38,852 nt of DNA from assembly GCF_000972385.1 (NCBI RefSeq), contig NZ_JXTE01000099.1, forward strand, positions 1 to 38,852. Reading direction: 5' to 3'. Position 1 is the first letter of the stretch, and each line of letters begins with the position of its first letter. Source of the DNA: Streptomyces sp. WM6386. GTDB taxonomy: Bacteria; Actinomycetota; Actinomycetes; Streptomycetales; Streptomycetaceae. The translations under genes were made by a program, and so were the position numbers. Under the pieces are notes generated by a model, which was not told where the DNA came from, did not search any database, and worked only from the letters and a program-made list of their open reading frames with translations. Positions 16,542-24,989 of the stretch are shown one piece after another.

Positions 16542-17711
16542 ATGACCGCGATACGCCATCTGTCCTTGGGGCATGCCTGCGTCGACGTCTATCAGGGGGC
16601 GGTGGCCGCTCTGGTGCCGTACTTCGTCGCCGAGCGCGCCTACACCTACGCCGCCGCCTCGGGCGTCGTCCTCGCCGCGTCCTTGTTGTCGTCCGTCGTG
16701 CAGCCACTGTTCGGGGCGCTCACCGACCGGTGGGCGATGCCGTGGCTCCTGCCGCTGAGCGCACTGACCGCGGGAGCCGGGGTGGCGCTGAGCGGGGTCA
16801 CCGACTCGTACGCGCTGACCCTCGCCGCGGTCGCCGTGTCCGGAGTCGGGGTCGCCGCCTACCATCCGGAGGCCGCCCGGGCGGCCCGCGCCGCCGCGGG
16901 CGGCAGCCACACGGCGATGGGCTGGTTCGCGCTGGGCGGCAACCTCGGCTTCGGCGCGGCACCGCTGCTCGTCATGGCCGTGGTCGGGCTCGGCGGCCTG
17001 GGCGCCTCTCCCCTGCTGATCGTCCCCGCCCTCGCGGGAGCGGTCCTGTGCGCGGCGGCGGTCCGCGCCACCGGACGCCGGTCCGTGTCCGGCCGTACGT
17101 CCGCCGGTGCCCGCCGCGACGACTGGCCGTCGTTCCTGCGGCTGTCGGGGGCGATCGTCTGCCGGTCGGTCGTGTTCGTCGGGCTGAGCGCGTTCGTCTC
17201 GCTGTACGTCCGTGAGCGCACCGGGGGCGGCGAGACGGCCGGCACGGTCGCGCTGTGCGTGCTCTACGCCGGGGGTGCGGGGGGCACGGTGGTCGGAGGG
17301 CGGCTCGCGGACCGGTACGGGCGGCTGACGGTCGTGCGCCGGTCGTACCTGCTGACTGTCCCGGCCGTCGCGGGGCTGGTGCTCGTACCGGGACCGCTCG
17401 TCCATGCGTTCGTCGCGCTCACCTCGGCCGGCCTGTATGTGCCGTTCTCGCTGCATGTCACGCTCGGCCAGGACTGTCTGCCGCGCCGGGTGGGCACGGC
17501 GAGCGGTGTCACGCTGGGGCTGGCGGTGAGCGTCGGTGGGCTGGCCGCGCCCGCCCTCGGGGCACTCGCCGACGCCACATCCCTGCGGACCGCACTGCTC
17601 CCGCTCGTCGTCCTGCCCGCGGTGGGCCGGCTCCTGATGTGCGGGCTGCGCGAACCCGGCGCCGAGGATCAGGCAGTGGCCGCCGGCTCCGTGTCGTCGT
17701 CGACGGCATAG
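16542..17711 (+). CDS. MFS transporter, fosmidomycin-resistance (Fsr)-like
   Basis: A 389-residue, 12-helix drug/proton antiporter-type protein. Fsr-like features: LGHACVDVYQGAVAALVPYFVAERAYTYAAASGVVLAASLLSSVVQPLFGALTDRWAMPWLLP at the start, and AAYHPEAARAARAA in the first half. The second half has GGAGGTVVGGRLADRYGRLTVVRRS, the repeated loop signature. It probably exports a toxic compound; the natural substrate is not known. It pairs with the divergent AraC gene. Its 3' end overlaps the convergent MarR gene by 43 bases, so antisense interference is possible. Confidence 0.9.
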   Translation: MTAIRHLSLGHACVDVYQGAVAALVPYFVAERAYTYAAASGVVLAASLLSSVVQPLFGALTDRWAMPWLLPLSALTAGAGVALSGVTDSYALTLAAVAVSGVGVAAYHPEAARAARAAAGGSHTAMGWFALGGNLGFGAAPLLVMAVVGLGGLGASPLLIVPALAGAVLCAAAVRATGRRSVSGRTSAGARRDDWPSFLRLSGAIVCRSVVFVGLSAFVSLYVRERTGGGETAGTVALCVLYAGGAGGTVVGGRLADRYGRLTVVRRSYLLTVPAVAGLVLVPGPLVHAFVALTSAGLYVPFSLHVTLGQDCLPRRVGTASGVTLGLAVSVGGLAAPALGALADATSLRTALLPLVVLPAVGRLLMCGLREPGAEDQAVAAGSVSSSTA

Positions 17712-18184
17712 GCCAGGAAATCGTCGACCATGCGGTGGAAGAGGGTGGCCAGCTGCCCCAGCTCCTCCGGAGCCCACTCGGACAGGGCGAACTGCATGCC
17801 GCGCGCGCCGGCGTCCCGGACCCGGTCGACGGCCTGCCGGCCCGCCTCGGTGAGCTCGATGCGCTGGGCGCGCCGGTCGACGGGGTCCGGGACCCGGGTG
17901 ACGTACCCGCTCTTCTGGAGCTGCTGCACGGTACGGGTCACGTGCGAGGCCTCCACGCCGAGCCGGTTGGCCAGCTCCCCCGGGCGCAGCGGCTCGGAGT
18001 CGGCGACCTGGCGCAGCAGCGCCACGGCGGCCCGGTCCAGCGGCACTCCGGCCAGGGCCATCAGCCGGTCGTGCTGCCGGGCGCGCGTGCTCAGGTACGT
18101 GATGCGCGTGAGCGCCCGCTCGATCTCGATCACTTCGGAAGATGCGGGGCCGTCGGGGAGCTCGGAGAGCGATGGGGTGGCCAT
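17669..18184 (-). CDS. MarR-family regulator
   Basis: A 171-residue winged-helix regulator. The recognition region is LRPGELANRLGVEASHVTRTVQQLQKSGYVTRVPDPVDRRAQRIELTEAGRQAV, the textbook MarR wing with the DRR signature. Flanking helices mediate dimerisation. ATG 18184 is chosen; GTG 18193 is equally plausible. It lies downstream of the reductase gene on the same strand and may be part of the P450 operon or have its own promoter in the 61-base gap. It likely senses phenolic or xenobiotic ligands, which would fit the P450 system. The 3' end overlaps the convergent MFS gene. Confidence 0.9.
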   Translation of the reverse strand: MATPSLSELPDGPASSEVIEIERALTRITYLSTRARQHDRLMALAGVPLDRAAVALLRQVADSEPLRPGELANRLGVEASHVTRTVQQLQKSGYVTRVPDPVDRRAQRIELTEAGRQAVDRVRDAGARGMQFALSEWAPEELGQLATLFHRMVDDFLAYAVDDDTEPAATA

Positions 18185-18204
18185 GCGAGCCACTTTACCA
18201 TCTT

Positions 18205-18214
18205 GTTGCGTAAC
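18205..18214. promoter_or_regulatory. Possible MarR operator half-palindrome
   Basis: GTTGCGTAAC has GTT/AAC arms and a CG core and lies about 20 bases before the marR start. The AT-rich surroundings contrast with the genome. Only short symmetry, so low confidence. Confidence 0.3.
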
Positions 18215-18245
18215 TCAAGTAATCTACTGCGCGCGTTTACGCGGA

Positions 18246-19415
18246 CTACTGCGCCGAGCGTACGGTCTCGCTCCACGCCGCGCCGGTCACGATCGGCTGT
18301 CTCCATTGCCGGATCGCCTTGGGCGGCATACCGACCGCGAGGGCGCCGCTCACCCGGTCGCCGGTGCGGTACGCGGCGACGAACCGTCGTTCGGCCAAGT
18401 CGCCCTCCACCACGGCGACTTCGTCGTGGCCGCGCAGGAAGCCGTACGCCTGGACCTTCATGTCGTACTGGTCTGACCAGAAGTACGGCACCGGCGCGAA
18501 CGGCTTGCGCGCCTCGGGGTTGAGGAGGTTGCGGGCGGCCGCCATGCCCTGTTCGGCGGCGTTGGTGCGGTGCTCGATCCGCATCGACGTCCCGAACAGC
18601 GGGTTGTACCAGCGGGCGACGTCGCCGGCCGCGTACACGTTCCGCGCGGCCTCGCAGTACTCGTCGCAGACCACTCCGTCGCCGACGGCCAGCCCGCTGC
18701 CATCGAGCCACTCGGTGTTGGGCAGCGAGCCGATGGCCACCAGCACCTCGTCGGCCTCGACCACTTCGCCGCCGGCGAGCCGCACCCCGTCCTCGGTCAC
18801 CTCGGTGACCGTGACCCCGCAGCGCAGGTCCACGCCGCGGTCGAGATGCGCCTGTGAGAGCACCCGACCGACCTCCGTGCCGACGGCGTGCGCCAGCGGC
18901 ACCGGGGCGGGTTCGAGCAGGGTCACCTCGGCGCCGAGACGCCAGGCCACCGCGGCGGCCTCCGCTCCGAGGAATCCGGCGCCGACCACGACGAGCCGCC
19001 GTCCCGGGCCCAGCCGGTCGCGCAGGGTCAGGGCGTCGTCCAGGGTCCGCAGCACATGCGCGCCCTCGCCGGGCAGCCGGCGCGGCCGGACGCCGGTGGC
19101 GAGGATCAGTCCGTCGTACGGCACCGTCGAGCCGTCGGCCAGCCGCACTGTGCGCCCGGTGAGTTCGAGGCCGGTTGCGGGGACGCCCAGGCGCAGGTCC
19201 AGGCCGAGCGCGCTGAGGTCCGAGGGGGTGCGCAGGTCCAGCCGCTCGGGCCGCCACTCACCGGACAGCAACTGCTTGGACAACGGCGGGCGGTCGTACG
19301 GTGCGAGGGGTTCGTCGCCGACGAGGGTGAGCGGGCCGTCGTAGCCCTCGCGGCGGAGCGTCTCGACCGCCGCGAGTCCGGCGGCCGAGGCCCCGACGAC
19401 GACGATCCGGTTCAC
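18246..19415 (-). CDS. FAD-dependent ferredoxin reductase (NAD(P)H-rubredoxin/ferredoxin reductase type)
   Basis: A 389-residue flavoprotein with two Rossmann nucleotide-binding motifs: FAD (VVVGASAAGLAAVETLRREGYDG) and NAD(P)H (VVVGAGFLGAEAAAVAWRLG). The FAD-ribityl signature NVYAAGDVA is also present. C-terminal reductase domain features are LNPEARKPFAPVPYFWSDQYDMKVQAYG. It passes electrons from NAD(P)H to the ferredoxin encoded immediately upstream. The GTG start at 19415 overlaps the ferredoxin stop (GTGA), so the pair is coupled. Together with the P450 it completes a class I monooxygenase system; having all three partners in one operon is less usual than P450 plus ferredoxin alone. Confidence 0.93.
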   Translation of the reverse strand: MNRIVVVGASAAGLAAVETLRREGYDGPLTLVGDEPLAPYDRPPLSKQLLSGEWRPERLDLRTPSDLSALGLDLRLGVPATGLELTGRTVRLADGSTVPYDGLILATGVRPRRLPGEGAHVLRTLDDALTLRDRLGPGRRLVVVGAGFLGAEAAAVAWRLGAEVTLLEPAPVPLAHAVGTEVGRVLSQAHLDRGVDLRCGVTVTEVTEDGVRLAGGEVVEADEVLVAIGSLPNTEWLDGSGLAVGDGVVCDEYCEAARNVYAAGDVARWYNPLFGTSMRIEHRTNAAEQGMAAARNLLNPEARKPFAPVPYFWSDQYDMKVQAYGFLRGHDEVAVVEGDLAERRFVAAYRTGDRVSGALAVGMPPKAIRQWRQPIVTGAAWSETVRSAQ

Positions 19416-19606
19416 TGCTGGACCAGTCGGATCGCGGCGGCCGGGCAGACCGCGACGGCTTCCTTGACGTCGTCGACGAGTTCGTCGCCGACCTGCTCCG
19501 CCAGCAGGATCGCGATGCCGTCGTCGTCCTGGTCGAAGACGTCCATCGCGGCGAGCACGCACTGCCCCGAGGCGACGCACTTGTCGGCTTCCAGCTCCAC
19601 CTTCAT
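19412..19606 (-). CDS. Small ferredoxin of the P450 system (CX5C...CP type)
   Basis: A 64-residue single-cluster ferredoxin. Cysteines C10, C16 and C54 occur as C-X5-C and CP, with serine in place of the middle cysteine of a 4Fe-4S motif. This is the pattern of [3Fe-4S] ferredoxins that serve Streptomyces P450s. It shuttles electrons from the reductase to the P450. ATG 19606 is preceded by AGAAGGG at the right distance. It starts 53 bases after the P450 stop on the same strand. Confidence 0.93.
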   Translation of the reverse strand: MKVELEADKCVASGQCVLAAMDVFDQDDDGIAILLAEQVGDELVDDVKEAVAVCPAAAIRLVQQ

Positions 19607-19659
19607 GGGATTGCCCTTCTTGTCGCGTGGTGCTTGTTCGTTCGCGGGACGGGGAGCCC

Positions 19660-20865
19660 TCACCAGGCCACCGGCAGTTCGTGGACGCCGTAGATGAACG
19701 CGTCGTGCTTGAACTTCACGTCCTGGACGTCGCAGGCGAGCTTGAGGGTGGGGATGCGCTTGTAGAGGGTGCCGTAGACGACCTGGAGCTCCATCCGGGC
19801 GAGGGGCTGGCCGAGGCACTGGTGGATGCCGAAACCGAAGGCGACGTGGCGGCGGGCGTCCCGGGAGATGTCGAGACGGTCGGGGTCCTCGAAGGCCTCG
19901 GGGTCACGGTTGCCGATCTCGTTCACCACGATGATGCCCTCGCCGGCCCTGATGACCTCGCCGGCGATCTCGATGTCCTCCGTGACCGCGCGGCGGCGCC
20001 CCTGGTGGGTGATGTTCAGGTAGCGCAGCAGTTCCTCGACGGCCGAGGCCACCAGTCTGGGGTCGTCGCTCTCGCGCAGAAGGGCGAGCTGGTCGGGGTG
20101 CTCAAGGAGGGCGGCGGTACCGAGCGCGATCATGTTCGCGGTGGTCTCGTGTCCGGCGATCAGCAGGAGCAGCGCCATCTCCGTGGCCTGCTGATGGTCG
20201 AGTTCGCCCGTGGTGATCCGGCCGGCGATGCTCGACAGCAGGTCGTCCCTGGGTTCGGCGAGCCGCTTGGCGATCACTGTGGCCAGGTAGCCGGCGATCT
20301 CCCGGGTCGCGCCATTGCGCTGCTCGGGTGTCGCGGCGCTGCTGACCATCGTCTTGGTGTGGGACTGGAACATCTCGTGGTCCTCGTAAGGCACCCCGAG
20401 CAGTTCGCAGATCACCAGCGAGGGGACGGGCAGGGCGAACGCCTCGACGAGGTCGACCGGTTGCGGGCCCGCGAGCAGGTCGTCGATCAGGCCGTCCACG
20501 ATCCGCTGCACGGCGGGCCTGAGGGCCTCGACCTTCTTGATGGCGAAGGGCGCCGTCACCAGGCGGCGCAGCCGGGCGTGTTCGGGGTCGTCCATCATGA
20601 TGAAACTGAGCTTGCCCTCGCTCCCCTCGGAGCCGGCCTTGGGCGGGAAGCCGGGGCGGTCGATGTCCGAGCTGACCCGGGCGTCACCCAACAGGGCGCG
20701 CTGCTCGGCGTAGCGGGTCACGAGCCACGGTTCGCTCCCGTCCCACAGCCGCACCTTCGCCAACGGCCCCTGGTCCTGGAGCTCTTTGAGGCCGGGCGGC
20801 GGATCGAAGGGGCAGCGGGCGGCCCGCGGCATGGGGAACTCGGGAGCAGGCAGCGCGTCGGCCAT
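19660..20865 (-). CDS. Cytochrome P450, CYP105-like
   Basis: A 401-residue soluble bacterial P450. The N-terminus MPRAARCPFDPPP is the CYP105-type opening. The I-helix is LLLIAGHETTANM (acid-alcohol pair ET replaced by ETT core), the ExxR helix is EELLRYL, and the heme loop is FGFGIHQCLGQPLAR with thiolate C350. Family members oxidise diverse xenobiotics and natural products such as herbicides and macrolides. ATG 20865 has GAGGAGA upstream. The longer frame to 20946 is not needed. It is the first gene of the P450-ferredoxin-reductase(-marR) operon. Downstream genes supply a full electron-transfer chain. Confidence 0.95.
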   Translation of the reverse strand: MADALPAPEFPMPRAARCPFDPPPGLKELQDQGPLAKVRLWDGSEPWLVTRYAEQRALLGDARVSSDIDRPGFPPKAGSEGSEGKLSFIMMDDPEHARLRRLVTAPFAIKKVEALRPAVQRIVDGLIDDLLAGPQPVDLVEAFALPVPSLVICELLGVPYEDHEMFQSHTKTMVSSAATPEQRNGATREIAGYLATVIAKRLAEPRDDLLSSIAGRITTGELDHQQATEMALLLLIAGHETTANMIALGTAALLEHPDQLALLRESDDPRLVASAVEELLRYLNITHQGRRRAVTEDIEIAGEVIRAGEGIIVVNEIGNRDPEAFEDPDRLDISRDARRHVAFGFGIHQCLGQPLARMELQVVYGTLYKRIPTLKLACDVQDVKFKHDAFIYGVHELPVAW

Positions 20866-20993
20866 GGTTCTCCTCGGTGGTGGGGGGCTCCGGTCGAGAG
20901 TCGGAGCGCCGGGGGGAAGGGGTGAGGCCTCGATGAGCACATGCAAACAGACGGGCCTGACGGGCTCCGGTCAGTTCCCCGACAGAAGGCTGA

Positions 20994-21009
20994 CGTGACC
21001 CAGATCACA
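20994..21009. promoter_or_regulatory. CRP-like palindrome
   Basis: CGTGA-CCCAGA-TCACA follows the TGTGA-N6-TCACA pattern of CRP-family sites with one mismatch. It lies about 130 bases upstream of the P450 start. Streptomyces has a Crp protein, but no functional evidence exists here. Confidence 0.4.
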
Positions 21010-21223
21010 CGCCGAACTCTTGCCGAACGGGTTCACAACTCATGTGCACCCTCCACGAGTTGGCCACATCGACCAGGGGCACGGGCGATCGCAGCCGCCT
21101 CGGCCGACGCCGCGAGGAACGAGCGTTCCCGGCGTTTGCTACCGCGCCTCGAAACTCCGGGACATGAGCCCTCCTCCGGCCCGGCGCCATTGCCGCACGG
21201 TCAGGCAAGTGGGAGATCCGACC

Positions 21224-21241
21224 AAGTCAAGCAGTTGACTT
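21224..21241. promoter_or_regulatory. Perfect inverted repeat, putative operator
   Basis: AAGTCAA and TTGACTT flank GCAG, giving a perfect 7-bp inverted repeat in otherwise GC-rich DNA. It resembles operators of MarR or TetR proteins. It is roughly 216 bases upstream of the kinase start and 360 from the P450 start, so its target is uncertain. Confidence 0.5.
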
Positions 21242-21456
21242 AAGATCGTCGAACTCCGGCTGACCGTGCTCATGCCCGGGGATGACGTGGGCGGGGTCGC
21301 GTACTGCGTACTGAGTAGCCGCGATTGCCGACAGGCGCACGACGACGTGAGGGCTCCTCGCCCGGCAGCCTGGAGCGTATCCATGTGCTTCGAGCAATGG
21401 CCGGACAAGCGGGAGGCGGCCCGACCGAGTCCTCAGGCACCGACCGGAGAGCGGCG

Positions 21457-22659
21457 ATGAGCATCCCCTGGCAGCGATACGCGGACGACCACGCCCGCAC
21501 CGTCGACACGATGACGGCCGCGCTGCTGTTCGCGTGCTTCCTGTTCGGCAGCGAGATCAACTTCCCGCAGGTGAAGCAGCCGGACGCGGTGGGCCCCACG
21601 ATCGCCCTGGCCACCGTCGCCTGCGGCTCCCTCTTCTGGCAGCGCACCCACCCCCGGACCGTCGCCATGGTGACGACGGTGTGCACCGCCGCCGCATCCG
21701 CGCTGGGCATGCTGCTCACACCGCTCCTGATGGCCCCGCTCATGCTGGCGCTGTACCGGCTGGCCGTGCACACTGACCGCCGGGCCGCACGGTTCGCGTT
21801 CCTCGTCGCCCTCGCGCTGCTGATCACGACGGCCTACGTGGCGGATCCCGTCGATCATCCATGGCCCGTGACCACGCTCGGCCCCGCCGCCTGGCTGCTG
21901 CTCCCGGTCGCCACCGGCAACGCGGTCCGGCTGCGCGGCGCCTATGTGGAGGCCGTGCAGGCCCGCGCCGAGTACGCCGAACACAGCCGGGAGGAGGAGG
22001 CCCGGCACCGGGTGGCCGAGGAGCGCATGCGCATCGCCCGGGAGCTGCACGACGTCGTCGCCCATCATCTGGCCCTGGCCAACGCCCAGGCGGGCACGGC
22101 GGCCCACCTGTCACGCACCCACCCCGATCAGGTGCACCGGATCCTCGCCGAGCTCGCCGGTACGACGTCGGCGGCGCTGCGCGAGACGAAGGCAACCGTG
22201 GGTCTGCTGCGCCAGCGGGACGACCCCGGCGCGCCCCTCGCCCCCAGCCCGGGCATCGCCCAGCTCGACGAGCTGACGGCCGCGTTCGAAGCGGCGGGGC
22301 TTTGCGTCCGGGTCGACACCGAGGGCACACCCCGGCCGCTGTCGCCGGGCGTGGACCTGACGGCGTACCGCATCGTGCAGGAGGCACTGACCAACGTGAC
22401 CAAACACGCCGCGGCCGAGATGGCGTATGTGCGCCTCGGGTACGCCACCGACCATCTGACGATCACCGTCACCGACGACGGCACCTCGACCGCCGCCACG
22501 GAACCGGGGCAGGGCTTCGGTCTGATCGGCATGCGGGAGCGGGCCCGGTCCATGGGCGGCGCGCTCAGGGCCGGGCACCGCGTCGGGGGCGGCTTCGAGG
22601 TGACGACCCGGCTGCCGCTGTACCCCATCGCCCCGGACCCGGAAGAACGGAACCCATGA
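21457..22659 (+). CDS. NarL-type sensor histidine kinase
   Basis: The 400-residue protein has several hydrophobic N-terminal helices (about residues 19-155) forming the membrane sensor part. A coiled linker follows, then the HisKA_3 dimerisation helix with RIARELHDVVAHHLALAN (phospho-acceptor H198). The HATPase domain has YRIVQEALTNVTKHA and ITVTDDG..FGLIGMRERARSMGG. It autophosphorylates and passes phosphate to the co-encoded response regulator, whose ATG overlaps its stop (ATGA at 22656). ATG 21457 with GGAGA upstream is preferred over a longer frame. The stimulus is unknown. Confidence 0.93.
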   Translation: MSIPWQRYADDHARTVDTMTAALLFACFLFGSEINFPQVKQPDAVGPTIALATVACGSLFWQRTHPRTVAMVTTVCTAAASALGMLLTPLLMAPLMLALYRLAVHTDRRAARFAFLVALALLITTAYVADPVDHPWPVTTLGPAAWLLLPVATGNAVRLRGAYVEAVQARAEYAEHSREEEARHRVAEERMRIARELHDVVAHHLALANAQAGTAAHLSRTHPDQVHRILAELAGTTSAALRETKATVGLLRQRDDPGAPLAPSPGIAQLDELTAAFEAAGLCVRVDTEGTPRPLSPGVDLTAYRIVQEALTNVTKHAAAEMAYVRLGYATDHLTITVTDDGTSTAATEPGQGFGLIGMRERARSMGGALRAGHRVGGGFEVTTRLPLYPIAPDPEERNP

Positions 22660-23324
22660 CCATCCGCGTACTGCTCGCCGACGACCAGGCCCTGCTGCGG
22701 GCCACCTTCCGGATCCTGATCGACTCCTGCGAGGACATGGAGGTGGTCGCCGAGGCGGCCGACGGCTCCGAGGCCGTCTCCCTCGCCCGTGTGCACCGGC
22801 CGGACCTCGTCCTGATGGACATCCGGATGCCGGGCACCGACGGCCTGGCCGCCACGGCCGCCATCTGCGCCGACCCGGACCTGGCCGACACCCGGGTGCT
22901 GATCCTGACCACGTTCGAGATCGACGAGTACGTCGCCCGGGCGCTGCGGGCCGGGGCGAGCGGGTTCCTCGGCAAGGACGTCACGGCCGACGTGCTGCTG
23001 GCCGGGGTACGGACCGTGGCCTCGGGCGAGTCCCTGCTGTCCCCCGTCGCCACGCGCACGGTGATCGCCCGCTTCCTGGCCGCGCCCGCGCGGGGCGGCC
23101 GCCTCGCGGTGCCGGGGGACCTCGTGGCGCTGACCGCGCGTGAGCGTGAGGTGATGGCGTGGGTGGCCGAGGGGCACTCCAACGAGGAGATCGCTCAGAA
23201 GCTCTTCGTGAGCCCGCTGACGGTTCGCACGCATGTGCACCGCGCCATGACGAAGCTGGGCGCCCGGGACCGCGCGCAACTCGTGGTCATCGCCTACCAG
23301 TCGGGCCTCGTCCAGGCGCCCTGA
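22656..23324 (+). CDS. NarL/LuxR-family response regulator
   Basis: A 222-residue protein with an N-terminal receiver domain and a C-terminal LuxR helix-turn-helix. Acidic D9/D10 are in LLADDQ, phospho-acceptor D55 is in LVLMDIRMPG, and a conserved Lys is in LGKDV. The HTH reads LTAREREVMAWVAEGHSNEEIAQKLFVSPLTVRTHVHRAMTKLGARDRAQLV. Overlap with the kinase stop implies a coupled pair. Its target genes are not evident; the gene-free region upstream of the kinase is a natural candidate for autoregulation. The stop lies 4 bases before the convergent TetR gene's stop. Confidence 0.95.
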   Translation: MTIRVLLADDQALLRATFRILIDSCEDMEVVAEAADGSEAVSLARVHRPDLVLMDIRMPGTDGLAATAAICADPDLADTRVLILTTFEIDEYVARALRAGASGFLGKDVTADVLLAGVRTVASGESLLSPVATRTVIARFLAAPARGGRLAVPGDLVALTAREREVMAWVAEGHSNEEIAQKLFVSPLTVRTHVHRAMTKLGARDRAQLVVIAYQSGLVQAP

Positions 23325-23328
23325 GAAG

Positions 23329-24009
23329 TCAGTTCCCGGCGAGTGTCTCCAGCCACTGCTGCAACAGGCCGGACTCGGCCGGAGTGAAGGACGCGTGCGG
23401 CTCCGCGCGCAGCCGGGCCGCGAGGGTGGCGGCCGCGACGGGAACTCCGTCCCCCTGTGCGGGTCCGGCCGGGCGCGTCAGGGAGTCGATCACCGCGTCC
23501 CGCGAGCGGGCCGAGAATCCGGGATCCGGGTACTGCTCCGGTCTGGTGAGCATCGACAGGGCCGCGCCGACATTGGCGGACATGATGATCTGCGTGGCGA
23601 GGACGGGCGGGACGGTGAGCCGGCCGGCCGCCGCGCAGCGTTCGAGGATGGCGTGCAGCAGGGCGTGGGCCTCGCTCACGGCGGCGGGCGGGACCGTCAG
23701 CTCGGGCGAGTACATCAGGCGGTAGTGGTGGGGGTGCTCCAGCGCGAACCGCATGTGGTTGTCCCAGCCGCTCTTCAGGTCCGCGACGGGGTCCTCGCCG
23801 GGCCGGGCCGCACGCTTGGAGGCGAGGTACTGCTCGAATCCCCGGTCCACCACGGCGGCGAGCAGCCCGGCCTTGTCGCCGAACAGCCGGTAGAGCATCG
23901 GCGCGCCCACACCGGCCGCCTCGCACACGGCACGCGTGGAGACTTCGGCGGCCGGGGCCGTGGCCAGCAGTTCCGCGGCGGCTTCCAGGATCTTTTCCCT
24001 CGCGTCCAT
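23329..24009 (-). CDS. TetR-family regulator
   Basis: A 226-residue one-component repressor. The N-terminal helix-turn-helix is AREKILEAAAELLATAPAAEVSTRAVCEAAGVGAPMLYRLFGDKAGLLAAVVDRG, and a ligand-binding helical domain (about residues 75-226) follows. ATG 24009 is preferred; ATG 24027 is possible. It is divergent from the SDR gene, and the 114-base gap has AT-rich symmetrical sites. It probably represses both itself and the SDR gene until a small molecule, plausibly the SDR's substrate, binds. Confidence 0.93.
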   Translation of the reverse strand: MDAREKILEAAAELLATAPAAEVSTRAVCEAAGVGAPMLYRLFGDKAGLLAAVVDRGFEQYLASKRAARPGEDPVADLKSGWDNHMRFALEHPHHYRLMYSPELTVPPAAVSEAHALLHAILERCAAAGRLTVPPVLATQIIMSANVGAALSMLTRPEQYPDPGFSARSRDAVIDSLTRPAGPAQGDGVPVAAATLAARLRAEPHASFTPAESGLLQQWLETLAGN

Positions 24010-24028
24010 GCCTGCACGGTACGACATT

Positions 24029-24110
24029 CGTAGCGCCGATACGAGCCGGGGAGTACCAACGCTACGGACCCATGTTATCGTCGTTACGTGATGCACGTAG
24101 CGTCGTTAAC
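24029..24110. promoter_or_regulatory. TetR operator cluster in the tetR/SDR divergent promoter
   Basis: CGTAGCG occurs at 24029-24035 and 24096-24102 and inverted (CGCTACG) at 24060-24066. TACGTG/CACGTA forms a perfect palindrome around ATG at 24085-24099. CGTCGTTA recurs at about 24080 and 24102, roughly 22 bases (two helical turns) apart. The density of symmetrical elements between two divergent starts points to cooperative TetR binding. Confidence 0.65.
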
Positions 24111-24123
24111 ACAAGGAGCGGAC

Positions 24124-24861
24124 ATGACCACACAGCAGCGCGTCGCGATCGTCACCGGAGGATCGCGCGGCATCGGACGCCAGGTCGCCCAGCAGCTGGC
24201 CGCCGACGGGTTCGCCGTCCTCGTGGGATACGCGGGCAACAAGGACGCGGCCGACGAGGTCGCGGGCGGCATCGAGGCCACCGGGGGCTCCGCCGTCGCC
24301 GTCCGCGCGGACGTCGGCGACGAGGCCGAGGTGGCCGCCCTGTTCGACCTGGCGGAGGCGACGTACGGCGGGGTGGACGCCGTGGTGCACGCGGCGGGGC
24401 GGATGCTGCTGGCACCCGTCGCGGAGCTCGATCTCGACGAGCTCGACGCCCTGTACCGCACCAACATCCGCGGCACGTTCGCCGTCGGCCAGCAGGCCGC
24501 TCGCCGACTGCGTCCGGGCGGAGCGCTGGTGAACTTCTCCAGCTCCGTCGTCGGCCTCGCCTTCCCGACCTACGGCGCGTACGCCGCGAGCAAGGGGGCG
24601 GTCGAGGCCCTGACGCTGGTCCTCGCCCGGGAGCTGCGGGGCCGTGACGTCACCGTCAACGTGGTCGCGCCCGGCCCGACCGCCACCGACCTCTTCCTCG
24701 ACGGCAAGGACGAGGAGACCGTCGCCCGGCTGGCCGCCCAGCCGCCGCTGGAGCGCCTCGGAACACCCCAGGACATCGCCTCCGTGGTCTCCTTCCTGGT
24801 CGGTCCGGGCGGGCGCTGGGTCAACGGGCAGGTGCTGCGGGCCAACGGCGGGATCATCTAA
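24124..24861 (+). CDS. Short-chain dehydrogenase/reductase (classical SDR)
   Basis: A 245-residue NAD(P)(H)-dependent oxidoreductase. The cofactor motif TGGSRGIG is near the N-terminus, VVHAAG replaces the usual NNAG, the catalytic Ser is in NFSSS, and YAASK holds Tyr and Lys. VNVVAPGPTATDLF, GRWVNGQVLRANGGII end the fold. The length is standard. The start ATG 24124 has AAGGAG at 24113-24118; the longer frame from 24088 runs through the operator and is rejected. It is controlled by the divergent TetR gene by context. Substrate unknown. Confidence 0.95.
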   Translation: MTTQQRVAIVTGGSRGIGRQVAQQLAADGFAVLVGYAGNKDAADEVAGGIEATGGSAVAVRADVGDEAEVAALFDLAEATYGGVDAVVHAAGRMLLAPVAELDLDELDALYRTNIRGTFAVGQQAARRLRPGGALVNFSSSVVGLAFPTYGAYAASKGAVEALTLVLARELRGRDVTVNVVAPGPTATDLFLDGKDEETVARLAAQPPLERLGTPQDIASVVSFLVGPGGRWVNGQVLRANGGII

Positions 24862-24989
24862 CGATCCGACCGGACCATCGGACTGGAGCAGCCCTCGAGG
24901 CGGCCCTCCCCTCGCCCGGGACACCGCCGTTCAGGCGAAACCACCCGCACGCGCGCGTGCCGACACCGGGGCCCGTCGACAACTGACCC

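Larger units (their letters stand above)
20866..21456. other. Gene-free stretch with two possible regulatory palindromes
   Basis: About 590 bases separate the divergent P450 and sensor-kinase genes. The small frames here have no recognisable domain and no matching ribosome binding site, so I annotate no gene. Two symmetrical sites occur and are listed separately (20994-21009 and 21224-21241). The length is unusual for this window, where most gaps are below 150 bases, and could hold long leaders, a small RNA or a decayed gene. Confidence 0.6.

Noticed and set aside
16488..17777. Extension of the AraC frame to 17777
   Set aside because: The added part is antisense to the MFS gene; the AraC homology starts near 16487.
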